Position numbers and translations under genes: made by a program. From GCA-2709075 sp964492555 (GTDB taxonomy: Bacteria; Pseudomonadota; Alphaproteobacteria; MPNO01; UBA2964), in the NCBI GenBank assembly GCA_964492555.1, contig CAZBKQ010000002.1:1-64000 (forward strand): DNA of 64,000 nucleotides, in the 5' to 3' direction. Numbering within the stretch: position 1 is the first letter of the stretch; each line of letters opens with the position of its first letter. Of this stretch, positions 1 to 8,949 are shown one piece after another. The notes beneath the pieces were generated by a model. It was not told where the DNA came from and made no database searches. It saw nothing but the letters and a program-made list of their open reading frames with translations.

Positions 1-559
1 CGGCGAGTTCGGGCACCTTCATAACAGTGAATTTCAGCGTCTCACCGCGGTCCCGCGCCTGCTTTATCTGACGACTGGCCAGCTTTGCAAAGGCCTCTTT
101 CTGCAGCAATCCGCTTTCCAGATCGCGCTCGGCATCGAATTCGCCGTCGATAGCGGCTTCCGGCGCGCCCACCCGGAATGCCAGATAAAACTGGCCCGGC
201 TGATCCGGCAGATGATAACCCATCAGGGTCAGGGGTGCCGTGGGCCCGCTTTCTCCGGTCAGGCGAAGCTGGACCGGATCGATCCGCGCCCCGGGCGCGA
301 GGCGGCTCATAACCTCTTTAACCAGCGCTTTATCGGCTTCGGTAAGAACGGAATCGAACTGCCGGCCGATAAGCTCCTCGGGCGGCACGCCGAGAAGGCT
401 TTGCGCCGCGCCCGCGCAAAAATGAATTTTGCCGCCGGAACCGACCTCAACCAGCAAGTCCGCCGCGCAAAATGCCAGCGCCAGATAGCGGTCGCGATCG
501 CGTTTCAACGATTCGACGTATCCGGAAACACCCGTGGCGGGCCCTCTCACGTCACTCAT
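1..559 (-). CDS. PAS-domain signalling protein, N-terminal part (runs off left edge)
   Basis: The reverse strand is open from an ATG at 559 (MSDVRGPATGVSGYVES) to the window edge, giving 186 residues with no stop. An AGGGA ribosome site lies about 11 bases upstream. Residues about 20-130 look like a PAS sensor fold (LLVEVGSGGKIHFCAGAAQ, then a LIGRQFDSVL stretch). The segment GLLQKEAFAKLASRQIKQAR near the edge resembles the linker that leads into EAL or GGDEF domains in Rhodospirillales proteins. The output domain lies outside the window, so a role in cyclic-di-GMP turnover is inference only. It is divergent from the phosphatase gene at 713, with 153 bp between them in which I see no recognisable site. 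Confidence 0.6.
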   Translation of the reverse strand, partial: MSDVRGPATGVSGYVESLKRDRDRYLALAFCAADLLVEVGSGGKIHFCAGAAQSLLGVPPEELIGRQFDSVLTEADKALVKEVMSRLAPGARIDPVQLRLTGESGPTAPLTLMGYHLPDQPGQFYLAFRVGAPEAAIDGEFDAERDLESGLLQKEAFAKLASRQIKQARDRGETLKFTVMKVPELA

Positions 560-712
560 GGAACGACCATTTCCCTAGCAAGAGCAATTCAAATCCCGGA
601 GACAGTAACGTTCAGGCATTAACGAATCCTTTTACAGAAAAAATTTCCGGAGACGCTTGCACCGCCACGCCGCAACCGTCACATTGGCGGAAATCCGCAA
701 CCGCCGCCAGCT

Positions 713-1399
713 ATGACCCTTTCCGAACCGACCACTGATTTGAGCCACATCGATTACTGGATATTCGATCTGGACAACACGCTTTACCCGGTAACCGACA
801 AGTTGCTGGCGCATATCGACACGCATATGTCGGGATTTGTCGCCAATTTTCTGAGCGTTGACGCCGAGGAAGCGCGGCGGATCCAGAAAAGCTATTTTCG
901 AAAATACGGCCTGACCCTGCGGGGATTGATGATCCATCACGGGCTGGACCCGGTGCGGTATTTCGAGGAAATGACGCCGATGGATCTGACCGAAATCGAC
1001 CCCAACCCGGCGCTTGGGGCGGCGATCGCAGACCTGCCCGGTCGCAAGCTGATCTATACCAACTCATCCCGCCACCATACGGAGATGGTGCTGGACCGGC
1101 TGGAATTCGGCGACATCTTCGACGGCGTTTTTGACATAACGGCGGCGGATTACGTTCCCAAACCGGCGGTAGAGGCGTATCGAAAGATGTGCGATCTGCA
1201 CGCGATTGATCCCGCACGGGCCCTGATGGTCGATGATATCGCCCGCAATCTGGAACCGGCGGCGGCGCTCGGCATGACCACGGTCTGGATGCAGACCGGC
1301 GCGGAATGGGCGAAAGACGTCACGCCGGAAGCGCATATTCATTCCATGACCCGCGACATCATGGAGTGGGTTACGGATACCGTCGCCATCCGCAGTTGA
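713..1399 (+). CDS. Pyrimidine 5'-nucleotidase (HAD superfamily)
   Basis: This is a 228-residue cytosolic HAD phosphatase. Motif I is FDLDNT at residues 18-23, with the nucleophilic Asp19 and general acid Asp21. Motif II is the Thr in LIYTNSS and motif IV is MVDDIARNL. The sequence after motif I (LYP) and the overall length match the SDT1/PPM1-like pyrimidine 5'-nucleotidases, which dephosphorylate UMP and CMP. It lies about 80 bp upstream of dapD on the same strand, an arrangement common in Alphaproteobacteria. Exact substrate is inferred from family membership. Confidence 0.85.
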   Translation: MTLSEPTTDLSHIDYWIFDLDNTLYPVTDKLLAHIDTHMSGFVANFLSVDAEEARRIQKSYFRKYGLTLRGLMIHHGLDPVRYFEEMTPMDLTEIDPNPALGAAIADLPGRKLIYTNSSRHHTEMVLDRLEFGDIFDGVFDITAADYVPKPAVEAYRKMCDLHAIDPARALMVDDIARNLEPAAALGMTTVWMQTGAEWAKDVTPEAHIHSMTRDIMEWVTDTVAIRS

Positions 1400-1481
1400 C
1401 AGGGCTTTCGGGGAATTTATTGTCGGCCCGATTTTGACCGGGGCGCCCCGCGCCGCGCAACCATTGAGGCATGAGAGAAAA

Positions 1482-2342
1482 ATGACCCCTGCGGAACTGG
1501 AAAAGACACTCGACGATGCTTGGGAAAACCGGGACTCCGTTGGTCCTGACACGGCCGGCGAGGTTCGGGACGCCGTCGAAGCCGCGCTGGACGGGCTGGA
1601 TAACGGCAGCTTCCGGGTCGCGGAAAAAGACGGCGGCGGAGACTGGACCGTCAATCAGTGGCTGAAAAAGGCCGTGCTGCTATCTTTCCGGCTTTATGAT
1701 AATGCGCCGATGCCGGGTGGGCCGACCGATCCCAATCGCGGCGAGTCGCCCTGGTATGACAAGGTCGCGCCCAAATTCGCCGGCTGGGACGACGCGCGTT
1801 TTCGCGAGGCCGGGTTCCGTGCCGTGCCGAACTGCACCGTGCGGCGGGGATCCTTTATCGCGCCGGGCGTCGTGCTGATGCCGAGCTTCGTCAATATCGG
1901 CGCCTATGTCGATAGCGGCACAATGGTCGATACCTGGGCCACCATCGGATCCTGCGCCCAGATCGGCAAGAACTGTCATATCTCCGGCGGCGCCGGCATC
2001 GGCGGCGTTCTGGAACCGCTGCAGGCCGATCCGGTCATTATCGGCGATAACTGCTTTGTTGGCGCGCGTTCGGAAGTCGCTGAAGGTGTTATCCTCGAAG
2101 ACGGCGCGGTCCTGTCGATGGGCGTTTTCCTCGGCGCATCAACCAAGATCATCAACCGCGAAACCGGCGAAATCCATATGGGGCGCGTGCCGTCAAACGC
2201 CGTTGTCGTTCCCGGCACCCTGCCCGGCAAGCCGCTGGCGGACGGTTCTCCCGGCCCGTCGCTATACTGTGCGGTGATCGTCAAGCGGGTCGATGACAGC
2301 ACCCGCGCGCGCACCTCTATCAACGATCTGTTACGCGATTGA
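1482..2342 (+). CDS. dapD: 2,3,4,5-tetrahydropyridine-2,6-dicarboxylate N-succinyltransferase
   Basis: DapD transfers succinyl from succinyl-CoA to tetrahydrodipicolinate in the succinylase branch of lysine and meso-diaminopimelate synthesis. The 286-residue product has the family's helical N-terminus (MTPAELEKTLDDAW) and a left-handed beta-helix of hexapeptide repeats from about residue 110 (GVVLMPSFVNIGAYV, GTWATIGSCAQIG, ISGGAGIGGVLEPL). The ATG at 1482 is preferred over the upstream GTG at 1434 because it carries a GAGAGAAA ribosome site and gives the usual family length. It overlaps dapE. Confidence 0.96.
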   Translation: MTPAELEKTLDDAWENRDSVGPDTAGEVRDAVEAALDGLDNGSFRVAEKDGGGDWTVNQWLKKAVLLSFRLYDNAPMPGGPTDPNRGESPWYDKVAPKFAGWDDARFREAGFRAVPNCTVRRGSFIAPGVVLMPSFVNIGAYVDSGTMVDTWATIGSCAQIGKNCHISGGAGIGGVLEPLQADPVIIGDNCFVGARSEVAEGVILEDGAVLSMGVFLGASTKIINRETGEIHMGRVPSNAVVVPGTLPGKPLADGSPGPSLYCAVIVKRVDDSTRARTSINDLLRD

Positions 2343-3499
2343 GCGGGACCGTCGATCCGGTTGAACTGGCCCAGGCGCTGATCCGCTGCGAAAGCGTGAC
2401 GCCGGCCGATGGCGGCACGCTGGACACGTTGCAGGCGGTGCTCGAGGGGCTGGGCTTTACCTGCCACCGGATGGTGTTTGAAGACACCGACACCCCGCCG
2501 ATCGATAATCTGTACGCCCGGCTGGGCGACAGCGCGCCCAATTTCTGTTTTGCCGGCCATACCGATGTTGTCCCGGTCGGCGACCAGGCAGGCTGGACAG
2601 TCGATCCCTTCGGTGCCGAAATCATCGACGACACGCTTTATGGCCGCGGCGCGGCCGACATGAAATCCGCAATCGCGTGCTTCACTGCCGCTGTGGCGAA
2701 TTTTCTGGACCGCAAGGGACCGGAATTCGGCGGATCGATCTCGCTCCTGATAACCGGCGATGAGGAAGGCCCCTCTATCAACGGTACAATAAAAGTCCTG
2801 GGCTGGATGAAAGAGGCGGGCGAGAAGATCGATGCCTGCATTGTGGGTGAGCCGACCAATCCGGCGGTGCTGGGCGATATGGCAAAGATCGGGCGGCGCG
2901 GTTCATTGTCGGGCTGGCTGACCGTCTATGGCGTGCAGGGCCATGCCGCCTATCCGCATCTGGCGGACAATCCATTGCCAAGGCTGGTTAAAATGGCCGC
3001 CGCGCTCACCGGTACGCCGCTGGATGACGGGACGGATCACTTCCAGCCGTCGAATTTGCAGATCACCTCCATCGACACCGGAAACCCGGCGACCAACGTC
3101 ATACCGGCGGAAGGACGTCTGACCTTCAATATCCGTTTCAACGACACCCATACAGGAGAATCACTGATGGAATGGGTGCGCGCGCGATGTAAATCGATCG
3201 GCGGCGATTTCGATCTGGAATTCCAGCTTTCGGGCGAGGCCTTTCTGACACCGCCCGGGCAGCTCAGCGACATTCTCTCGGCGGCGGTCGAAAAAGCCAC
3301 CGGCAGGAAACCGGAACTCAGCACCACCGGCGGAACGTCGGACGCACGCTTCATCAAGGATTTTTGCCCGGTCGCCGAATTCGGCCTAATCAGCCAGACC
3401 ATGCACAAGGTCGATGAGCGCGCCTCGGTTGCCGACATCCGGGCGCTGGCGGAAATATACGAAACGGTGCTCGACGGGTATTTCCCGCCTGCCGCATAA
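2339..3499 (+). CDS. dapE: Succinyl-diaminopimelate desuccinylase
   Basis: DapE is the M20-family di-zinc hydrolase that releases succinate from N-succinyl-LL-diaminopimelate. The 386-residue product shows the metal-site motifs AGHTDVVPVG (His74, Asp76), YGRGAADMK and GDEEGP, and a late metal His in SQTMHKVDE. The start is the TTG at 2339, which overlaps the dapD stop in the sequence ATTGAG. This fits the usual family N-terminus and suggests translational coupling with dapD. Confidence 0.96.
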   Translation: MSGTVDPVELAQALIRCESVTPADGGTLDTLQAVLEGLGFTCHRMVFEDTDTPPIDNLYARLGDSAPNFCFAGHTDVVPVGDQAGWTVDPFGAEIIDDTLYGRGAADMKSAIACFTAAVANFLDRKGPEFGGSISLLITGDEEGPSINGTIKVLGWMKEAGEKIDACIVGEPTNPAVLGDMAKIGRRGSLSGWLTVYGVQGHAAYPHLADNPLPRLVKMAAALTGTPLDDGTDHFQPSNLQITSIDTGNPATNVIPAEGRLTFNIRFNDTHTGESLMEWVRARCKSIGGDFDLEFQLSGEAFLTPPGQLSDILSAAVEKATGRKPELSTTGGTSDARFIKDFCPVAEFGLISQTMHKVDERASVADIRALAEIYETVLDGYFPPAA

Positions 3500-3506
3500 T
3501 CCCGGT

Positions 3507-4097
3507 ATGAATATCAAAGAGACGACGCGAGGTATTTACGGCGCGTGGATGCTGGCCTGGTTCGACCGCAACGGCATTCATCTGTTCGAAAACACACTGG
3601 AGGCCTTCTGGCGGTCGTTTCAGGCGGCGATACTCTGCGCGCCGATCTACATTATCCTGATCGTCATGCGGTCGATGGAGATGGAGATCGGCGTCGCCGC
3701 CTTCGCCGCCATGATCATCTATGCCATCAGCTATGTGACCGGCTGGTTCGCCTTTCCCTATGCGATGTATCACGTCTCGCGGATATTGGGACGCGAGGAC
3801 CGGTTTTTCCGCTATATCGCGGCCTATAACTGGGCCACGGTGCTGCAACTATCCGTCCTGCTGGCGGTGGCCGCCGTCACGCAAAGCGGCGTCGTGCCGC
3901 AAGGGTTCGCGATCATCCTGACCATGGCCGCAATTTTCGCGATCTTCGTCTATAAGGGGTTTATCGCCCATGTCGGGCTTGAGGTCAGACCCGGCCCGGC
4001 AACCGCCCTGGTCCTGCTGGATTTCGTATTGGCGCTGATTTTCGAAAGCTGGACGCTGCGCCTGCTTCAGGCGGTGCCGATCAGTTCCGGCGGATAG
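3507..4097 (+). CDS. Hypothetical integral membrane protein
   Basis: The product is 196 residues with about five hydrophobic segments, for example AAILCAPIYIILIV, FAAMIIYAISYVTGWFAF and VLQLSVLLAVAAV. The ATG at 3507 is 8 bp after dapE, so the gene is probably the last of a dapD-dapE operon. The final 31 bp overlap the 3' end of truA on the other strand. I recognise no functional family; a small alphaproteobacterial membrane protein of unknown role is the most that can be said. Confidence 0.7.
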   Translation: MNIKETTRGIYGAWMLAWFDRNGIHLFENTLEAFWRSFQAAILCAPIYIILIVMRSMEMEIGVAAFAAMIIYAISYVTGWFAFPYAMYHVSRILGREDRFFRYIAAYNWATVLQLSVLLAVAAVTQSGVVPQGFAIILTMAAIFAIFVYKGFIAHVGLEVRPGPATALVLLDFVLALIFESWTLRLLQAVPISSGG

Positions 4098-4809
4098 ACG
4101 ACGCCCGTCAGAAAAAGCCCGTCGGGGGGCGCGGTTTCCCCGCCTTTGGCCCGGTCGCGGGCGGCCAGCGCATCCGCCACATCGACCGCCGTCCATTTGC
4201 CTTCTCCGACAAGGCGCAGCGTTCCGGCGAAATTCCGGATCTGGTGATGCAAAAATGACGGCGCGCGGGCGGTAATCGTTATTTCATCGCCCTCGCGCGC
4301 GACCGACAGGGCGGTCAGGGTTTTGACCGGCGATTTCGCCTGGCAGATGCTGGCGCGGAAGGTGGTGAAATCGTGCTCGCCGACCAGTACTTGCGCCGCC
4401 GCATCCATGGCGTCCGCGTTCAGCGTTCTTTGAACATGCCAGACCCGGCCGGCATCCACTGTCGGCGGCGGGCGGCGGTTGAGGATACGGTAGAGATAGG
4501 ACCTTTCCATCGCCGAGAACCGCGCGTGAAATTCGTCGCTGACCGCCTGTGCCGACAGCACCGAAATCGGCTGCGGCCGCAAATGGGCGTTGATCGCGTC
4601 GCGTACCGTGTCGGCACTGGCTTCCTTTTCGAGATCGGCGTGGGCGGCCTGTCCGAGCGCATGAACACCGGCATCGGTCCGGCCCGCGCCATGAACCCGG
4701 ACTTCCTCGCCGCTGAATTTATAGATCGCCTCTTCGAGCGATTGCTGGATCGAGGGTCCGTTTTCCTGCCGCTGCCAGCCGACATAGCCGCGCCCGTCAT
4801 ATTCGACAC
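4067..4809 (-). CDS. truA: tRNA pseudouridine(38-40) synthase, start lost in scaffold gap
   Basis: TruA isomerises uridines 38-40 in the tRNA anticodon stem. Reading from the gap edge, the frame gives VEYDGRGYVGWQRQENGPSI, then the catalytic motif GRTDAGVHA with its nucleophilic Asp, then MERSYLYRI and HHQIRNFAGTL near the C-terminus, ending at a TGA at 4067. Only about 8 to 10 N-terminal residues are missing, lost in the N run at 4810. The gene belongs to the def-fmt-truA transcription unit. Its 3' end overlaps the convergent membrane protein gene by 31 bp. Confidence 0.93.
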
Positions 4810-4909
4810 NNNNNNNNNNNNNNNNNNNNNNNNNNNNNNNNNNNNNNNNNNNNNNNNNNNNNNNNNNNNNNNNNNNNNNNNNNNNNNNNNNNNNNNNNNN
4901 NNNNNNNNN
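4810..4909. other. Scaffold gap (100 N), true missing sequence
   Basis: Exactly 100 N separate the fmt N-terminal part from the truA body. The flanks share no common sequence, unlike three other gaps in the window. Fmt is normally about 305-315 residues and only 218 are present, and truA lacks about 8-10 residues. The true missing length is therefore probably near 300 bp, and the 100 N are a placeholder. Confidence 0.9.
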
Positions 4910-5565
4910 TGCGCGGCCGGATATGACCAGTCTATGAGCCCTTCATCGCGGGAGAGTTTTTCGGCATAGGTCGCGCCGTTCTCTGTCTGCGGCACAGGTG
5001 TCAGGGTCCCGTCTTCGATACCGGCAAGCGCCTCGACAACCAGCCGCGATCCGATATCCGCCAGCCGGTCATGCAAATCGCCCGCGGTCGTATCGGGCCC
5101 GATGGCGCAGGCTTCCTGCAACAATACCGGACCGGTATCGAGACCTTCATCCATTTTCATGATGGTGACGCCGGTTTCCGCATCGCCCGCCATAATCGCC
5201 CGCTGGATCGGCGCCGCCCCGCGCCAGCGCGGCAGGAGCGAGACATGAATATTGACGCAACCCTGTTCGGGAGCTTCCAGCACCGGTGCGGGCAGGATCA
5301 GCCCATAGGCGATCACCACGGCGATATCGGCGCCCAACTCCGCGAATTCCGCCTGTGCGTCCACGTTCTTCAGCGATTTGGGATGGCGGACGGACAAGCC
5401 GAGCGCCTCGGCCCGCGAATGCACGGGCGACGGACGCGTCTTGTGGCCCCGCCCGGCAGGTCTCGGCGGCTGGGTATAGACACAGAGAATTTCGTGCCCC
5501 GCCCCGGCCAGCGCCTCAAGCGCGGGCACGGCGATATCGGGCGTCCCCATGAAGATGATCTTCAT
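4910..5565 (-). CDS. fmt: Methionyl-tRNA formyltransferase, C-terminus lost in gap
   Basis: Fmt formylates initiator Met-tRNA using 10-formyl-tetrahydrofolate. The visible 218 residues begin MKIIFMGTPDIAVPALEAL and contain the catalytic-domain motifs HVSLLPRWRGAAPIQRAI (including the NIHVSLLP active-site block) and DEGLDTGPVLLQ. The last visible residues (DEGLIDWSYPAA) lie at the start of the C-terminal OB-fold domain, which falls in the gap at 4810-4909. The ATG at 5565 is 10 bp downstream of the def stop, so def and fmt are co-transcribed as in most bacteria. Confidence 0.95.
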
Positions 5566-5575
5566 CGCCGGGGGG

Positions 5576-6091
5576 TCAGCCTGCGGCCGCCTTCTTCAGC
5601 TTTTTCATCTTGCGCATGATCATGTTGCGCTTGATCACGGAGATACGATCAACCAGCAGCACGCCGTCGAGGTGATCCATCTCGTGCTGGACGCAGATCG
5701 CGGCGAGCCCTTCGGCGGCCAGTTCCTGTATTTCGTTATTCTCATCCGTGTAACGCACCCGCACGGTTTCCGGCCGTTCGACCTCGGCGAACTGGTCGGG
5801 GAAGGACAGGCAGCCTTCCTCACGCGACACAATCGCGCCGGAGGCCTCAATAATCTCCGGATTGACGATCCTGAGAGGCGTCCGTTCCTCGTCATGGCGC
5901 GCGACATCCATCACCAGAATCCGTTTGGTGACGCCGATCTGCGGCGCGGCCAGCCCCACACCGGGCGCGGCATACATGGTTTCCAGCATGTCATCCATCA
6001 GCCGGCGCAAATCGGCATCAACCGCCTCTACCGGTTCGCACGCCGTCTTGAGCCGGGGATCGGGGGCCTTGATGATCGGAAGTATCGCCAT
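5576..6091 (-). CDS. def: Peptide deformylase
   Basis: This metalloenzyme removes the N-formyl group from nascent proteins, the step that complements Fmt next door. The 171-residue product has all three family motifs: GVGLAAPQIG, EGCLSFP (metal Cys) and QHEMDHLDG (two metal His and the catalytic Glu). The C-terminus is a basic tail (RKMKKLKKAAAG). The start at 6091 gives the typical MAILPIIKAPDPRL N-terminus. It is divergent from rmuC. Confidence 0.97.
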   Translation of the reverse strand: MAILPIIKAPDPRLKTACEPVEAVDADLRRLMDDMLETMYAAPGVGLAAPQIGVTKRILVMDVARHDEERTPLRIVNPEIIEASGAIVSREEGCLSFPDQFAEVERPETVRVRYTDENNEIQELAAEGLAAICVQHEMDHLDGVLLVDRISVIKRNMIMRKMKKLKKAAAG

Positions 6092-6241
6092 GTGCCGGAA
6101 AATACCGCTCTTTGAAATTTCGGGGCTTTACCTAGGCCGCGCCGGTGTGAGCGTCAAGCAGAGACAGGCGCGGCGGCGGCGATTCGGCGGACTGCGTGAT
6201 AGGATTTTCTCTTCGTGAATGCCGTTATCGGGGGCGGAGCG

Positions 6242-7351
6242 ATGGATCCGACAATTATTCTTATTGCCGCTGTGGCGCTGGCCGCCGGCGTCCTGATCGC
6301 GCTGTTGATCCAGCGCCGGCCACAAGGCCAGACGGACGCGCAGGTGGAGCTTGCCGGGCGCATCGCCCAGATGGCGGAATCGAACGCCGCCGCCCAGGCG
6401 CAGCTGAACGAACGGCTGCAGGCGCAGGAACGCGCGGTGACCAAGGCGGTGGAGGACAGACTTGCCGATCTCTCCAAGAAAGTCGGCGACAATCTGCAGC
6501 AGAACTCGACCACAACGACCGAGACGATGACCAAGCTGCAGGAGCGGCTGGCGGTGATCGACGCGGCGCAAAAAAACATCACCGAGCTCTCCAGCCAGGT
6601 GGTCGGGTTGCAGGATATCCTTTCCAACAAGCAGGCCCGTGGCGCGTTCGGTGAAGTGCAGCTGCAGGATCTGGTGCAGAATGTCCTGCCGCCCCGGGCC
6701 TATGGCTTCCAGCATTCCCTGTCGAACGGAAGGCGGGCGGACTGCATCATCCATCTGCCCAACCCGCCCGGCTCCATCGTGATCGACGCCAAATTTCCGC
6801 TGGAAGGGTACCGCGCCCTGACGAAAGCGCAGGATGACGTTGCCCGCCAGGCGGCAAGCCGGAAATTCACCACCGATATCGCGACCCATGTGAACCACAT
6901 CGCGGAACGCTATATCCTCCCCGGCGAAACGGCGGAATCGGCGCTGATGTTCCTGCCATCGGAGGCGGTCTACGCCGAATTGCACGCCAATTTTGTCTCA
7001 TCGGTCGAAGCCGCCTGGAAAAAGCGGGTCTGGATCGTTTCGCCCACCACCTTGATGGCGACGCTCAACACGGTTCGTGCGGTGTTAAAAGACGCGCAGA
7101 TGCGCGAACAGGCCGGGCTGATCCAGCAAGAGGTCGGCAAGCTTCTGGACGATGTCGGGCGGTTGGAAACGCGGGCGGAAAACCTGCAGCGCCATCTGGG
7201 CCAAACCGAGAAAGATGTGCGCGAAATCCTGATTTCCACCGGCAAGGTCACCAGCCGGGGTCAACGCATTCAGGAGCTGGAGCTGGAGGAACAGGACACC
7301 GAAGCGGTCATCGCGGCAGGCGATTCCAAACCCGCCATCGGCCAGAACTAG
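6242..7351 (+). CDS. rmuC: DNA recombination protein RmuC family
   Basis: RmuC limits inversion at short inverted repeats and carries a restriction-endonuclease-like core. The 369-residue product begins with one membrane-anchor helix (residues about 4-25, IILIAAVALAAGVLIALLI). A coiled-coil segment rich in Gln and Glu follows (about 30-120). The conserved core has GAFGEVQLQDLVQNVLPP, the family's predicted nuclease motif IDAKFPLEGY, and FLPSEAVYAEL. The ATG at 6242 follows a GGAG; an in-frame GTG at 6215 is an alternative. The gene is divergent from def, as often seen in Alphaproteobacteria. Confidence 0.92.
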   Translation: MDPTIILIAAVALAAGVLIALLIQRRPQGQTDAQVELAGRIAQMAESNAAAQAQLNERLQAQERAVTKAVEDRLADLSKKVGDNLQQNSTTTTETMTKLQERLAVIDAAQKNITELSSQVVGLQDILSNKQARGAFGEVQLQDLVQNVLPPRAYGFQHSLSNGRRADCIIHLPNPPGSIVIDAKFPLEGYRALTKAQDDVARQAASRKFTTDIATHVNHIAERYILPGETAESALMFLPSEAVYAELHANFVSSVEAAWKKRVWIVSPTTLMATLNTVRAVLKDAQMREQAGLIQQEVGKLLDDVGRLETRAENLQRHLGQTEKDVREILISTGKVTSRGQRIQELELEEQDTEAVIAAGDSKPAIGQN

Positions 7352-7365
7352 ACAGGGAGACGACC

Positions 7366-8048
7366 ATGCAGGCAATCCTGGGCTATGTGTTTATCCTGCT
7401 GCTCGCCTGGGCGGTCAGCGAACGGCGGGGCGATATCCCCCGGCGCGCGATTCTGGCGGGGATCGGGCTTCATATCGCGATGGCAGTTCTGCTGCTGACC
7501 CTGCCGGCGGTCCGGCATGTTTTCCTGGCACTCAATGATGTGGTGCATGCGCTGCAACAGGCGACTCTCGCCGGTACTTCGCTGATGTTCGGCTATATCG
7601 GGGGCGGCGCGGCGCCGTTCGACATCACACAACCCGGCAACACGTTCGTTCTCGCCTTCCAGGCGCTGCCGCTCGTCCTGCTGATGAGCGCCCTGGCCGC
7701 ACTTCTCTATCACTGGCGTATCCTGCCGATGATCGTACAGGGCTTCGCCTGGTGCCTGAAACGCACGCTCGGCGTCGGCGGCACGGCGGGGGTCAGCACC
7801 GCGGCGAACGTTTTTGTCGGGATGGTCGAAGCGCCCCTGCTGGTCAAACCCTATCTGCAGAAGGCGACGCGGGCCAATCTGTTCATCGTCATGGCGGCGG
7901 GGATGGCGACCATCGCGGGCACCGTGATGGTGCTTTACGCCACCTTTCTGAAAGGGGTCGTTGCGGACCCGCTCGGCAATCTGCTGATCGCCTCGATCCT
8001 CAACGCGCCCGCGGCCATCGTCATCGCCCGGCTGATGATCCCGCCCGA
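7366..8048 (+). CDS. Concentrative nucleoside transporter (CNT/NupC family), C-terminus lost in gap
   Basis: This inner-membrane nucleoside symporter is visible for 227 residues out of a usual 400-430. The N-terminal gate domain is hydrophobic, followed by GGAAPFD and the family hallmark GTAGVSTAANVFVGMVEAPL with LLVKPYL. The gene enters the N run at 8049 while still in a transmembrane region (LNAPAAIVIARLMIPP). It starts 14 bp after rmuC and would be convergent with recR beyond the gap. Confidence 0.88.
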
Positions 8049-8148
8049 NNNNNNNNNNNNNNNNNNNNNNNNNNNNNNNNNNNNNNNNNNNNNNNNNNNN
8101 NNNNNNNNNNNNNNNNNNNNNNNNNNNNNNNNNNNNNNNNNNNNNNNN
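8049..8148. other. Scaffold gap (100 N), true missing sequence
   Basis: The flanks show no overlap. The transporter upstream lacks roughly 170-200 residues and recR lacks about 45, so some 650-750 bp are probably absent rather than 100. The two genes converge on the gap and both 3' ends are inside it. Other small features in the gap cannot be excluded. Confidence 0.88.
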
Positions 8149-8615
8149 CTGACATAGTGTGCCGTGGTCTGCCCGTCGACGGTGGCGGAGGTCGCCAGAA
8201 TGATTTCGGTTACCGCCTCATCACCCGCGCGGTCGACCAGCGGCGCAATATTGAGGTCTTCGGGTCCGCGCCCGTCCAGCGCCGACAAGGTCCCGCCCAG
8301 CACATGATAGCGGCCGGAAAACACCGCCGCGCGTTCCATCGCCCAGAGATCGGCGACGTCTTCCACCACGCAGATGATCGAGGGATCACGGCGGCCATCG
8401 GTGCAGATGGCGCAGGGATCACGGGTATCGATATTGCCGCAGGTCGAACAGGGATGCATGGCTTCCGCAGCGCGGCGCAGCGCATCGGCCATCGGCAGCA
8501 TCAGGCTTTCGCGGCGCTTGATCAGAAACAGTACCGCGCGGCGGGCCGACCGCGGGCCGAGCCCCGGCAGGCGGGCGAAAAGCTGAACCAGCCGTTCGAT
8601 TTCGTTTCCGCTCAT
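8149..8615 (-). CDS. recR: Recombination mediator RecR, C-terminus lost in gap
   Basis: RecR works with RecO (and RecF) to load RecA at gaps. The visible 155 residues include the N-terminal helix-hairpin-helix (LPGLGPRSARRAVLFL), the zinc finger CSTCGNIDTRDPCAIC, and a Toprim domain starting IICVVEDVADLWAMER and continuing through YHVLGGTLSALDG. About 45 C-terminal residues fall in the gap. It lies 10 bp after ybaB in the classic ffs-dnaX-ybaB-recR order. Confidence 0.96.
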
Positions 8616-8625
8616 CGGGCAGCGA

Positions 8626-8949
8626 TCAGAATGGCAGGCTCATCCCCGGCGGCAGGTTCAGCCCGCCGGTCACCTTGCTCATTTCTTCCTGCATGGTCTC
8701 CTCGACCTTCGCGCGCGCATCGGCATGGGCGGCAACGATCAGATCTTCGACCACCTCCGCATCGTCGGAATTAAACAGCGACGGGTCGATGGAGACCTTT
8801 TTAAGTTCGTTCTTGCCGGAAAGCGTGACGGTGACCAACCCGCCGCCCGCGCCGCCGGTGACCTCCATCTCCGCCAGGCGCGACTGCATCTCCTGAATCT
8901 TGGTCTGCATTTCCTGCGCCTGCTTCATCATCTGGCCGAGGTTTTTCAT
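8626..8949 (-). CDS. ybaB: YbaB/EbfC family nucleoid-associated protein
   Basis: This small dimeric DNA-binding protein has 107 residues (MKNLGQMMKQAQEMQTKIQ to GGLNLPPGMSLPF). It shows the family layout: an N-terminal amphipathic helix of Met/Gln repeats, a central beta segment GGLVTVTLSGKNELKKVSID, and a C-terminal helical arm. Its start overlaps the dnaX stop by 4 bases (ATGA), so it is translationally coupled between dnaX and recR. Confidence 0.95.
   Translation of the reverse strand: MKNLGQMMKQAQEMQTKIQEMQSRLAEMEVTGGAGGGLVTVTLSGKNELKKVSIDPSLFNSDDAEVVEDLIVAAHADARAKVEETMQEEMSKVTGGLNLPPGMSLPF

Noticed and set aside
4420..5565. 381-residue ORF spanning fmt and the N gap
   Set aside because: The part after the gap is a wrong-frame reading of truA; the apparent fusion is produced by translating N.
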